NCBI GenBank assembly: GCA_021397835.1
Contig: JAJFZO010000896.1
Location: forward strand, 3,574,501-3,638,500
Reading direction: 5' to 3'
DNA length: 64,000 bases
DNA from: Moringa oleifera
Lineage: Eukaryota; Streptophyta; Magnoliopsida; Brassicales; Moringaceae
In this document: in pieces, positions 34,761 to 46,030 of the stretch
Position numbering within the stretch: position 1 is the first letter of the stretch
Layout of the letters: the number at the start of each line of letters is the position of its first letter
Program-made: the position numbers and the translations under genes
The notes under the pieces: generated by a model
The model's input: only the letters and a program-made list of their open reading frames with translations
Databases searched by the model: none
What the model was told of the DNA's origin: nothing

Positions 34761-35430
34761 ATTTTTTTGAGGAGGAGTTTAATTTGTTGGTCTCAACAAC
34801 CAACAGAGATGCACTTTTTAAAAGATAAGCCTTCATCTTGCAAATGTGCTCATTCATATAAAGCTTTCTGTACAAGTGCTCCAGTATCTCACTCTCATAG
34901 TTTAAGCAATCATGCCCTCTCGGCCTATGCTCCTTATCTAATCGCTCTTCCATATGCTTACGCTTTAGCTCCGTATGCTCTTTCATAACCTTCATCTGAG
35001 AGCACATATCCTATATGGCTATGTCATTAATAAAGCGTGACTACTAAAGGTCCTACTTGAATACCATGATCAAGCTTAACTCCCAATCTCATACAACTGA
35101 TGCTTCTTCTCTCCTCTTATAGCCTCATAGCAGAGTGTAGTGTAATCTACCTCAGTCATGTCAAAAGATCCCCCTTGTGACTGAGAAGTTGAGGTAACCA
35201 ATTCCTTGGAAGCTTTGCTATAGTAAAGGACTTTGTTAACTGTCTTGTTAGCTAAACCAAATAGTAAAGTAAAATGATATAATTTTTTATTTATTAAATG
35301 TTAAAAATAACCAACTTACATTTATTTGTCTAGCATACTCATCTATGAACTCATCAAGGTTAGACTTCATAGTGTTCATCCGTTTAAAAAGCTCTATTGC
35401 AGTTGGCTCACGACCCCACCCCAATGTGTG
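34693..35430 (-). pseudogene. Transposase_24-type protein of CACTA element, C-terminal part
   Basis: Minus-strand pieces read GREPTAIELFKRMNTMKSN (about 35420-35360), an intron-like gap, then TSQSQGGSFDMTEVDY near 35190-35150 and CSQMKVMKEHTELKRKHMEE from 35007. This is the order of the second protein of many plant CACTA elements (Transposase_24 family): a conserved 'ELF' region, then a linker, then a Lys/Glu-rich coiled-coil tail. Its exact role in transposition is not settled; it is usually compared with the TNPA-like DNA-binding partner. Stops and shifts are present. The 5' half is cut off by the gypsy fragment at about 35520. Confidence 0.55.
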
Positions 35431-35519
35431 AAAAAAATATTTAATAAATAATTATATAATTTTCATTTATATTTATGTAAATAATTTAACTATCATACAT
35501 ACCAAACGTCAATAATGGT

Positions 35520-38420
35520 TTATATCATTTTTGTTTATATTTTAGGCAAATGACATACTCTGCATCGCTTTACAAATTGGTCCACATCTCTAAACATCCT
35601 TAGTCAATAAAAATTAGTTGAACTGGAGCCAAAGTTTTGAATCTACTAAAGTGTCCTCCAAAAACACCCCATGAGCTTGTGCCAAAATCACTTGTCTTAA
35701 AGAACAAGATGGGACACACAATGCATTAGCTTTATAAAGAAAGTCATTGAAGATAGAAAATTATCTATAAGAACCTAATTTACAATTCTGCCATATTAAG
35801 CTAAAATTAAGATCATGCTTATAGAGATCCTTGAAAGCATAGAATTCCACCACTTTAACCTCCATGGTTGATAAAAGAGATGCTTTCTACCCAATGCATC
35901 AGCAACAACATTTTGAGCATTGGATTTGTGCTTGATGGTAAAGTTATAAGATTGCAAATACTCAACTCAAGCTTTATGTCTCCTATTTAAATGGTGTTAG
36001 TGATTATGACCTTTGATGCTTCATGATCAGAATAAAGAATAAAACTCTTTGCAAGAAGGTGTTGGCTCTAATAGTACAAGGCTTTATAAATTGTAAAACT
36101 CCTTGTCATAAGTACAATTCTTCTTTCGATAATCATTATGCTTCTCACTGAAAAAGGCAATAAGCTTTCCTTCTTGACTCATAACGACACCAATACCAAT
36201 GTTAGAAACATCACATTCAACCTCAGACACCTTATTGAAGTTAAGAAGAATTAAAATAAGAGCCTTTGTCACTTTTCTTTTTAATAACTCAAAGGCATTA
36301 TCAGCTTCACTAGTTCACTTGAACTTGTCACCTTTTAAGTATTTGGTGGTTAGAGAAACAATAAAACTAAAACCCTTAATGAACCGTCTATAAAACAAGG
36401 TCAACCCATGGAAACTTCGAATATCAAGTAGAAAAGTTTATGTTGGCCAATTAAGAATAGCCTCTACCTTACTTTGATCCATCATAACAACATACTTTAG
36501 AAATACTGTATTAAGAGTAAAGAACTCACACTTTCTTAAATTATCATAAAGTTCTTGCTTTTTCAAAATAAGAAACAGTTGTGTAAGATGATCTATATGC
36601 TTATCTTCATTTCTACTTAGAATTAGGAACTATAAATTAATTATGATTTTGTTGACAGCACAGCTATCCATACACTTCCTCCAAGAACCATACTTCTTTG
36701 GAACCAATATGGTGGGAATAGCACATAGACTCATGCTCTCTCGAATCAACCCTTTTTGCACCAACTCATCAACTTGCCTCTAAAGTTCTTCATATTCTTT
36801 AAGACTCATTCCGTAGGTTTTTCTTTATTTGGAGCAACAACCCTTGGAATAAGGTTAATGTAATGTTGAATGTCCCTCAAATGTGAAAGATCAAGTAGAA
36901 CCTGCTTCGGGATAACATGTTAAAACTCATTCAAAATTTGTTTCATGATTTTTGATGATTCATTGTACTGTCGGTTCTCCTTTACAACCACAACAACAAA
37001 AATAACTTTATCTTTTCTAATTCATCATTGAATTCAGCATAGTACATAAGAGCACTCACTTCTTTCTTTGTTGAACTTGTTTTAATAAGTTGCAATGGAG
37101 CTAAAACGATCTTTTCATTATTCACTTTAAAATAATAAATATGTTTATAACCATTATATCATATTGCCAAGGTCTACCCCACCAACAAATGATAGGCATC
37201 CATAGAAGCAACATCCCACCATGCTTCATCTTTCTGATTCTTTCATAGAAAATGAGACTAAGCATCTTTTAGTTACCTTAATTTCATACTTTTTTTTGTA
37301 GCCAGCACAATTGGTAAGGATTTGGATGTGGAAATAGTATTCAACTTGAGCTTTTGCACCATCTCTAAGGATACCATGTTCTCAAAGCTGCCACTATCAA
37401 TGATCACCAAAATACCCTATCATGAGAAGCACATTTAGTGTGAAACACATTGTTTCACACCCAAATTTCATCCCCTATAACATGGGGTACTTTCAAGTTA
37501 CGTTGCACTATAATGGATACACCACGATTTGCATAGGTCACCTTTTCCTTATTACCATCATATTTTGGATCATTGTTACCTTCATCTTCTTCTTCATCAC
37601 TAACATCTTCCATTAGAGTAATGATCCTTCTATTCGGACAATTGTAAGTAATATGCTCAAAAGCATGACATTGGAAGCATTTTCTACCACCTAGTGTAAA
37701 AGAGCTGGGTGTTTGATTGTTGCTAGTAAATCCTTCATCTTTTTCTTGCCCCTTTGACACCACTTTGCTTTGGATAGTAGACTCGATATTAACTCTCTTG
37801 GAATACACATCTTTGGGACCGTACTATGGTCCTTTTTCCAACTTTTGTTGCTTCTTAACTTTTAAAGCCAACTTGCACGCATAATTCAATGACCAATATG
37901 GTTAAAGTTAAACCACTTTAGAAATCTCATATTTTAGGCTCCCAAGGTATCTAGTAATGGTTTGCTCCTCTGGTTCTGTAAGCTCTCTTTTTAGGATCAA
38001 GTTATCAAATTTTACAGTGTACTCCTCCATTGTAAGTTTCTTTTGCTTGAAATTATTGATTTTGAGACAAATATCTTACTTATAATTGTTAGGCAAGTAC
38101 TTCCTTTTTAACTCCTTTTTCATCACAATCTTATTCTTTCCCTCATGTTCTTTTTGTTTTTTCAGATTCTTCCACCAAAAAGATGCATTCTTACTCTATA
38201 AACTAACAAAGCTGGACATCTTAGTAGCAGCAAAACCAAAGGAATCCAAAGCAAAGTTGGCAAACCCATCTGTGGGTATAGATGCTCCATGTGAAGATGG
38301 TACAACTACATCCTCCTCCTTATCTTGAATATACAGATCTCTTCATTCGAAGTACTTACCTCTGCCTTTGAAGTCACCTCGTTTCCTTCGACCTCATATC
38401 AAAGTATGTCTATAAAAGTT
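35520..38420 (-). pseudogene. LTR-less Ty3/gypsy fragment, gag to integrase zinc finger
   Basis: Read on the minus strand: gag from about 38400 (NASFWWKNLKKQKEHEGKNK, then EEYTVKFDNLILKRELTEPE), a CCHC zinc knuckle CFQCHAFEHITYNC within 37808-37455, protease near 37440, RT from about 36790 (LIRESMSLCAIPTILVPK), RNase H within 36272-36084 (VECDVSNIGIGVVMSQEGK) and the integrase zinc finger near 35545 (DVDQFVKRCRVCHLP). Neither LTR nor primer-binding site is present, and the integrase core is missing. RT lacks its centre: the chain passes from NKIIINL to SRNEDKHIDHL near 36615, so the region with the catalytic YFDD is gone. Same family as the copies at 42.9-54.0 kb. Confidence 0.8.
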
Positions 38421-38639
38421 AGTTTGATAGCTAAAGTTTTATAAAAAATTCAACGGAATCTCCCTTAAAAATTGAACTAAAACCCCCCTGAAATACATAA
38501 TAAAAATACAATACAATGAATAATTAAATTAATCAACATTCATTTCACAAAATAGATTATTTAAAACATAATATTCAACAATTCAAACAATAAAATTTTT
38601 TTATAAACATAACTAATCATCATCTTTGGAGTCTTCCTC
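38421..38639 (-). other. Intron or spacer of CACTA element
   Basis: AT-rich with the phrase gaatctcccttaaaaattg and aaaacccccctg, found in CACTA introns as I recall. No coding content. Confidence 0.3.
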
Positions 38640-39940
38640 TTATTCTTCCTCTTCCACTTCATTCTCATCTTTCTCAATAGAAAAACTTTCAAAATCTGAC
38701 TCATCAATCATGCGTTTTTCCTCATCATTACTATCTATTAATGTCCCACTTGGATCATTCAAGGATATAAGATGATCATTCACATCATTCTCAATTTGAT
38801 GGACATCTTTTTTATCATCTTAAAAAGAAGCATCTTAGATTAATCCACCAGTGAAATTAAAATTCGGAAGTTCAATGATAGACTTGGTCTTTACTTCACA
38901 AATAGTCCAACCAGTCACAATTATCACACCTTAAGCTTTGATAACAAACATAATAGCCTTAAGCTGTTTGTGAAGGCAAGACATATGACTCATATTTATT
39001 CAATCTCCTTGTGTGATTAATATCTATTAGGTTATATGATTTAAGTACTTTTGTGCCTACATTTGGTGTAGGATCAAACCATTCAAACTTGAACAAAACA
39101 GTTCTTTTGATTGGTAACATAGGGAATTCTAATTATAACACCTTAAACAATATACCGAAATAGTCACTTTCATCTGCATTATAGTTGGACTTCCAAACTC
39201 TACTGTTCATTATTGATTTATTCGAACTGTCTTTCATTGTGAAATTTATACCCTTTGACATAGTATCGTGGATATGACTTCATAGATTATGACAAACATT
39301 TTGCAACAACCTTAATAAAGTTGATATCACTAAAGTTTAGTAGGTCATATACTTATAAATATTAAAAATTGATCATTTGATATATTTACCAAAAAAAATT
39401 AATAATTTAAAAGTGTAAATTATAAGTACGTACATATAAATTGAACCAATTTGAAAATTGAAGCTCTAGATGACTGTCAACCTCATGATCAGCTATGCAT
39501 GGATGTTGTTCATGCAATTGAGAGATACATATCCTACAAAACATTAGTTAAAAAAAATGATCATTAGTAAGGAAGATTATTGTTTGTAATTGTCTAAGTC
39601 AATTACTATGATTGAGGGATAAGATACATAGTTTATGAACTGTTCAACCTCATGACAATTCAACAAAACATTTATATGAGCAGCTTGATATTCTTTCTCT
39701 GTCAAATATCTATATTTTTCTTTTCTAAATATCCGATCGGGATGTTTAAAGATCCATAGATTTTCTTCATGCTCTTCTAAATCATAATCACTAGCATTGT
39801 TTCGTAGTACTCTTTGATATCGCATGTTGACATATGGCTTGAAGTATTGTGAACAAAACGATGATGCTTTCTCAACCAAATATGCATTGTATATAGACCC
39901 TTCCATTTTTACTTTATTTTTTAACATTTTTTTCAACTTT
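38640..39940 (-). pseudogene. CACTA TNP2 transposase, C-terminal DUF4216 part
   Basis: An open minus-strand frame (39936-39577) reads EGSIYNAYLVEKASSFCSQY and RYLTEKEYQAAHINVLLNC, the segment that links DUF4218 to DUF4216 in plant TNP2 proteins. After intron-like sequence, 39110-38900 reads VLFKFEWFDPT-like wording with shifts, then an acidic tail at 38800-38640 (many Glu/Asp/Ser). The order equals that in the CACTA element at 56.6-59.5 kb. It is an exon group of the same gene as the next feature. Confidence 0.65.
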
Positions 39941-40034
39941 TATAAGTACCTAAAATGACAATTAAAGATGACCAAACAATTAAGTAATCAAAATAATTGA
40001 AAACAAATTAATTACATAAAATTATGATTTATCT

Positions 40035-41815
40035 CTCAAATAGATACATCCATCGATATTGCACTAGACCAACTATCTTTGCTACATAGGCCAAGTGCAT
40101 CAAAAGATGTTCCATTGAGTCAAATAGGCTTGGGAGAAATATATGCTCAAGTTTACATAGAATTATGGGGATCTCATTCTCAACTCTATTAGTGCCTGCC
40201 ATTCATTAGTTTTCAATAGCTCACGGAATGCGATGAGTAGTAATCACTACATAAAAACATGATAGTCATGACTTCTCATCTTGAAAAGCTTATGTTTTCT
40301 TATGCCCACACATCTTGCCATGTTTGATGCATATCCACTCATTCACATAATCTTTCTCTACTTACTTTGCCAAGGGTGTAATAAGCTTTAAGGTATTTCC
40401 CAATTGTTGCATTCCTCGCTAACTTGGGGCATCTATAAGATGTCTTTAAGTCATCCTTTGACTTTGCATTTTTCTTTGTTTTTCCTTCCATATTCATGAT
40501 TATGTTGAACACAATATCAAAAATATTTTTCTCTATGTCCATGACATCGAGGTTATGTCATATTAAGTTGGTGCATCAATAAGGTAAATCTTAAAATATG
40601 CTTCGTTTCCTCTAACCTCATGTCTTACAAATAAGGTCATTTATCTATTCATGTCCAACTTTTGTAACCTTTCTCAATTCTGCTTGATCAATTTTATGTG
40701 GTAATTCATATCCATATTTAATAAGAAAAGCTACTCTTCTCACTATTTTGTTCTTATTCTTAATGAAACTATTTTTATTCCTCTGAAATGGATGATCTTC
40801 CGGTAAGAACTTAAGATGATTATTAAACCAAGATTGCTTATGCCTGTTACGAAGGGTAAATGCATCTGAATCTTCTTTATAATAAGGACAAGCAAGTCTT
40901 CCTGATGTACTCTGACTAGATAACATCGAGTAGGCAAGGAAGTCACTAATGGTCCATACTAGAGCAACTTTCATGATGAAATTTTATTTGCAAGAGATAT
41001 CATATGTAAATACCCTAACCACTCATAATATTTGCAACTGTACTATCAAAGGCTGGTAAACATGTAATTTATCTTTTGAATTCGTCAATTTAGGAATGAT
41101 CACAGTTAGAAACATGTACTCCTCTTTCATGCACATCCAAGGGGGTAAATTATAAGGTGTGACTAGGACTGCTCATGAAGAATATTATTGTCCTGATTGA
41201 CATAATGATTGAAATCCATTAGTGTTCAAACCTATTTTGACATTCTTACATTTAGTAGTAAAAAAAAGATGAGATTGGTTAAAATGCATCCAAGCAAGAG
41301 AGTCAAAGCAAATGACATATGGCATCATCTTCAATCTTTTGTTCTGCATGCCATTTCATGTTCTTCACCATGCCTTTTGATGCATATAATCTTTATGAGC
41401 ATGGACTGAGAGGAAAATAATACATTTTATTATATAGAACATGTTTTTTTTTTGTTTGTTAGACCCTTGCTTTGTCTCTTATACCGCAAATGATCACAAA
41501 ACTTAGAATAACTTAGTTCACTATCCTCGTCCTAATATATCATGCATTCGTTGTTACAATAGTGAATCTTTTCAATCGATATACATATACCTTCCAAGCA
41601 CTTGTTTGTTCTATAAAAATTTTTAGTCATTACATTATCAATTGGAATCATCTCTTTCATTAATTAACAAATATAATCGTAGTACCTTTCAAAAATATGA
41701 TGTTCTGATTTTAGGTTCTATATTCTAATAATAGTAGATAGTTTCGAATGATTTTGACATCCATCCCATGATTTTTGATTAGCAATACTCAACATATCAT
41801 AAAAACATTAGGCCC
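40035..41815 (-). pseudogene. CACTA TNP2 transposase (Transposase_21 and DUF4218)
   Basis: Minus strand, N to C: about 41815-41430 reads MLSIANQKSWDGCQN, MTKNFYRTNKCLEGI and EKIHYCNNECMIY, the Cys-rich start. About 41340-41110 reads SLAWMHFNQSHLFFTT, KIGLNTNGFQS, VTPYNLPPWMCMKEEYMF. From 40974 an open frame reads MKVALVWTISDFLAYSMLSS and RLACPYYKEDSDAF, with the tail of the catalytic Transposase_21 region. From 40542 MDIEKNIFDIVFNIIMNMEG opens the link to DUF4218, which ends near 40040 (VQYRWMYLFER). The protein would cut and join element ends in the nucleus. Single stops interrupt most pieces. The right end is cut at about 41815. Confidence 0.8.
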
Positions 41816-41819
41816 TCCT

Positions 41820-42904
41820 ATCTAGCAAAAGTTTAGAAAAATGAAACCAAAGACATTATTGAAAATAAAGAAGAGGTTCAAAAACTCTTGGATATCGAAT
41901 TTATTATGGAAGTAAGATATCTTGAATGTGTGGCTAACATTATACTAATCTCTCAGAAAGATGGCCATGTATGCATATGTATGGATTAAAGAGATCTTTA
42001 AAGAGCAAGCCGCAATGATAGTTTCACTCTTCCCTACATTGACACACTAGTGGATAACACAGCTAAGTTCTTTTTATTTTCATTTGCGACATAGCCAAAT
42101 TCACATGGCTAAGGAAGACATAGAGAAAACAATATTCGCTATAATGTGAGGCATGTGCCATTATAGGATAACGCCTTTTAGTTTTAAAAATGCTAGGGCA
42201 ACATATTAAAGAGCCACGGTTACTTTATTCTATGATGTGATGCAGAAATCTATAGAGGAGTATATCGATGACATGATAGCCAAGTCCAAAAAAAAAAATT
42301 GAAAACTATGTTGAAGATTTGAAAAAGTTGATGGAAAGGTTGAAGTGAAACAAGCTCTAGTTAAATCCCAATAAATGCATGTTTGGAGTTCAGTCGAGAA
42401 AATTGTTGGAATTTGTGATAAGTGGAAATGGAATTCAAAAAGATTCAAAAAAGATAAAGTTAATTCAGAATTTACCTCCCTTCAAATAAAAAAAAAGCGA
42501 GGATTCTTAGGAAGGATAAATTATATCTCTAGATTTATTCATAATTAATTAAAATTTATGATCCTATCTTTGAGTTATTGTAAAACATAATCTTGAGCAA
42601 TGAAATGGCAAGTGCCAAGTTGATTGAAAAAAAAAAAAAAAAGCTTTAGCATTGGTGCATAATTAAAATGACATCAAAGATACTGGCATGAAAAGCTTCC
42701 CCTCGCTTTATTGGCTTAGAGAACAAACATCAAAACCTTCATAGGGTTATTCTTCGATGTATAAAATAAGAGCAGTATTCTTTGTAAGAATGGAAATTCT
42801 TTCATTAACATTAATAAAGGAAGCTCAGCATGATGAAGATGATTAGATCAAAACACATTTGGAATAATTAAATTTAATAGAAGAAGTGAAATTAAAAGCT
42901 TTAC
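41820..42904 (+). pseudogene. Tat-type gypsy fragment: RT joined directly to integrase tail
   Basis: Plus-strand frames read KTLLKIKEEVQKLLDIEFI (about 41857), DTLVDNTAKFFLFSF near 42040, EYIDDMIAKSK at about 42258 with YIDD kept, and LNPNKCMFGVQSRK-like wording near 42362. A poly-A run lies at 42631-42644. Directly after it the reading jumps to DTGMKSFPSLYWLREQTSK and MEILSLTLIKEAQHDEDD, the end of a Tat integrase. RNase H and most of the integrase are missing. It belongs to the Tat group but is a separate copy from the element at 10785. It is cut on the left by the CACTA element and on the right by the gypsy LTR at 42905. Confidence 0.75.
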
Positions 42905-43466
42905 TGACATAAGAGTGGTTATATTACCACATTCAGCCCATGATGCTATGTGGTGGACAGTTGGCATGCATCGTAGCAATCTTCAAGAGAGATTTAATTT
43001 AGTCCACTAATTTCATTTTCTGTTAAAAATTGCATTAAATGATTTAGTTATCAACAAAAACTTAATGATTTTTGAAATCCCAATGCATGGAGGGTTGTTT
43101 CATGCTTTAAACTTAGAAGATAGCTTAGACTTTAGTTGCATGTGTAGAAACTCTTTGAGTTCTCTCTTTCACCTCTGTATCTCCTTGGTTGGGGCCACTG
43201 AGTGGTGAGAAACATCTTTATATCTCTTAGGGTGGTATTCATCTATATCCCTTTCAGTGGAGCATTATAATGCTTCTATATCTTTGTTTATTATCCTTAG
43301 GGTGGTGATTTTTCGTATGCCTTTGGTGATAAACTTGGTGATAAATGTTTTATCCCTTATTTTCATTTAGATCTATTCAAACTTGTGCTTGTTCACTCTA
43401 AACAAATGTTCTAGCGAAGTTACATTATTTTCATTTCAAATACCGTTCCTTTAAAATACGGTATTT
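42905..43466 (+). repeat. 5' LTR of gypsy copy A
   Basis: Similar to 47279-47858: both share tgatgctatgtg, then a ttggc.tgcac stretch, aactctttgagttctct and aatacggtat. The start is placed at TGACATAAGAGTGG because the same words precede the shared part in a third copy (about 52330-52370, inverted). The 3' LTR lacks this first ~35 bp. Confidence 0.7.
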
Positions 43467-43469
43467 GTT

Positions 43470-43481
43470 TGGTATCAGAGC
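43470..43481 (+). other. Primer-binding site (initiator tRNA-Met type), copy A
   Basis: TGGTATCAGAGC, the classic complement to the 3' end of plant initiator methionine tRNA, three bases after the LTR end. Confidence 0.9.
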
Positions 43482-43496
43482 ATAAGTATAGAGATC

Positions 43497-43990
43497 ATGG
43501 CAAGAAAAAATGGAAAAGAAGTTACTAGTGAAAAGAATAACCAAGGTGATGATATTAAGCCCTTAAGGATAGCTTGAAAGATTATAGTGTAAATTAGATA
43601 AGAAGAATGCAATGGTGTGATATTGGTCCTATGGATGCTTGTCATTTGTTGCTGGGTAGACCTTGGCAATATGATAGAAGGGTATTGCATGATGGTTACA
43701 AGCATACTTATTTTTTTAAGATGAATGATGAAAAGATCATTTTAGCTCCTTTGCAACCTATAAAAATAAGTCCAACAAAAAACAAAGTTAGTACTCTTAT
43801 GTCCTATGGTGAATTGAAGGATCAATTAGAGAAAGGTGGGAGTTATTTTTGTTATTATGGTTGTAGAGGAGATTGCACAACATAATGAACCACCAAAAAT
43901 CATGAAACCAATTTTGAATGAGTTTCAAGATGTTATCTTAGAGGAGAATCCACATTATCTTTAACCTTCGTAGGACATTCAACATCACAT
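43497..43990 (+). pseudogene. Gag start fused to protease tail, gypsy copy A
   Basis: The ATG at 43497 opens MARKNGKEVTSEKNNQGDD. After about 35 codons the sequence jumps near 43606 into the protease C-terminal part (CDIGPMDACHLLLGRPWQYD, 43612 on). Copy B has about 1.27 kb between these points (49.43-50.70 kb), holding the rest of gag, the zinc knuckle and the protease active site. Copy A therefore lost them in one deletion. Confidence 0.75.
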
Positions 43991-44726
43991 TGACCTCGTT
44001 CCAGGGATAGTTTTCCAAATAAAGCAGCCTACCGAATGTGTCCTAAAGAGCTTGAAGAGCTTTAGAGGCAAGTTAATGAGTTGGGGCAAAAAAGATTGAT
44101 TTGAGTGCATGAGTCCATGTGCTGTTCTCACCTTATCAATGTGATGTTGGAAAATGTGTGTAATAGTCGTGCTGTGAACAAAATCGTAATTAATTACTAA
44201 TTCCCGATTCCAAGGTTAGATAATTTACCTGATCGATTGTGTGATGCATCTAGTTTCTTTAAAATGTGGCTACTGTCAAATTAGAATGAGGCCCGGAGAT
44301 GATTGGAATACAACATTTAAAAAAAGAGATGGTTTATATGAAAGGTTGATGATTGGAATACAACATTTGGATGTTCAATGAACCTAGTACTTTCATGTGA
44401 TTTATTAATCACATACTTAAGCCATGCATTAGTTCTTTTGTTGTGGTTTACTTTCTTGGCATGCTAGTATACAGTTAAAATAAAGAGCAGTATATGGATC
44501 ATTTTAGATAGCTGTTTCTAATTTTGAAAGAGCAAACACTTTATGCCAATCTAAAAAGGTATGAATTCTTTGCTCCTTGTTTAGTGTTTCTAGGTATGTT
44601 GGTTCAAAAGAAGTAATTATGGATCAAAGTAAGGTAGAGCCTATTCTCAATTGGCTGACAGTTGCTTTTTTACATGATGTTTGAAGTTTCCATGGGTTGA
44701 CTTTTTTTTTATGGGTGGTTCATTAA
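43991..44726 (+). pseudogene. Reverse transcriptase, gypsy copy A, 5' part
   Basis: Readings include [13 protein letters not shown] (about 44332), NHILKPCISSFVVVYF and ANLKRYEFFAPCLVFLGM. Where copy B has VYFDD, this copy reads VYFLG (44446-44460), so both catalytic Asp residues are lost. A stretch gatgattggaatacaacatt occurs at 44298 and again at 44348, replacing conserved RT sequence. The frame is cut by the MITE at 44727. Confidence 0.7.
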
Positions 44727-45584
44727 CAGTATGTTTGATTGGCAGGAATGCCAATTCTTTTCCTACTTTATTCCATGGGAATTGCTTTTTCAATGTTTGG
44801 TTCATTTTTATCACATTATTGTAATTCTTTACTTTAGGAATTTCAATATTTTTATCTTATTGAAAACCCAGAATAGCTATTTCGAAATGAACTCTCGGAA
44901 TAGCTATTCCATGAAAATAAGGAATTGCTATATTTTTTTATTCTCAACATACCCTTAATAAAATTTTTAAATTACTATTATATATATAATAACTTTATTT
45001 TTTATTTTTTAAAAAATTTATTAAAAAATAAAAAATAATAATATTATTAAAATATTAATTAATATTAAATTTAATTTTATAATATTAATATTTAAAAATA
45101 AAAAATAATCATTAACATATTACTTAGTTAATATTATTTTTATAATAATACTATTTTTATTTTTTAAATAATTTACCAAAAAAGAAAAAAGTAAAAAATA
45201 TTACTTTTATTAAAATATTAATTAATTTTAATTTTATAATATTAGTATTTAAAAATAAAAATAATTATTAAATATATTATTTAATTAATATTATTTTTAT
45301 AATAATTTATTATTAAATATTTATTAATTAATATTATTTTAATAAAAATTAATTAAACTATAATTAATTTAGTTGAAGGATATACTAGTCTTTTAAACTT
45401 GCTTCAATTACTTTCCTACCTGATTCTTTGATGAACCAAATACATAAAAATGAATTCATACTCTATTCAATTCCAATAAACCAAACATAATAATAGTTAT
45501 TCTTTTCTATTCCTTCTCTTTCCTATTCCCAAAGAATACATTTTCTATTCCTCTTTTATTCTATTTCACAAACCAAACATGCCA
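44727..45584. mobile_element. Harbinger/Tourist-like MITE, 858 bp, inside RT of copy A
   Basis: The ends are imperfect inverted repeats: CAGTATGTTTGATTGG on the left, and TGGCATGTTTGGTTTG read inward from the right. TAA flanks both sides (44724-44726 and 45585-45587), a target duplication expected for the PIF/Harbinger group. Joining the flanks gives the uninterrupted sequence still seen in the copy at 35.5-38.4 kb (about 36360-36395, minus) and in copy B near 51800. The interior is almost pure A/T and codes for nothing. Confidence 0.8.
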
Positions 45585-45587
45585 TAA

Positions 45588-46030
45588 AGGTTTTAGTTTT
45601 ATTGTTGCTTAAATTACTAAATGCTTGAAAAGTGACAAGTTCAAGTGGACTAGTGAAGCTAATGATGCTTTTGAGTTATTAAATAGAAAATTGATAAAAA
45701 CTCCTATTTTAATTCTTTCTAATTTTGACAAGGTGTTTAAGGTTGAATGTGATGCTTGTAATGTTGGTATTGGTACTATTTTAAGTCAAGAAGGAAAACC
45801 ATTGCCCTTTTTCACAGAGAAGCTTAATGATTGCCAAAGGAAGTATTTTTAGTTATGACAAGGAGTTCTATGTTATTTATGGAGCTTTGTACCATTAGAG
45901 TTAACAACTTCTTGTAAAGTCTTTTGTTCTTTATTCTTATAGTGAATCATTAAAATTCATCAATCACTGGCGCAAGTTAAATAAGAGATAAGTAACTTAG
46001 GTTGAATTCTTGCAATCTTATAATTTAACC
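45588..46030 (+). pseudogene. RT tail and RNase H, gypsy copy A
   Basis: The frame resumes after the MITE with ITKCLKSDKFKW and an open stretch to 45852: SNFDKVFKVECDACNVGIGT, then SQEGKPLPFFTEKLNDCQRK. This is the RT connection and RNase H start; the first RNase H Asp region (ECDACNVG) is kept. Stops follow. The role would be removal of the RNA strand during reverse transcription. Confidence 0.8.

Larger units (their letters stand above)
33100..41815 (-). mobile_element. CACTA transposon (third), genes on minus strand, broken by gypsy insertion
   Basis: The left terminus at 33100 reads CACTACAAAAAAAA, followed by a hairpin of TTTAGCGAC (33133-33141) and GTCGCTAAA (33152-33160) and further GTCGC-type repeats to about 33360. 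On the minus strand follow, from right to left, a TNP2 transposase (41.8-40.0 kb), its C-terminal DUF4216 part (39.9-38.6 kb), a gypsy fragment (38.4-35.5 kb) and a Transposase_24-type gene (35.4-34.7 kb). The right terminus is missing; the element is cut near 41815. Confidence 0.7.

Noticed and set aside
34713..34988. Plus-strand frame of 91 codons rich in Ser, Ala and Tyr
   Set aside because: It is the mirror of the coiled-coil tail of the Transposase_24-type gene on the minus strand.
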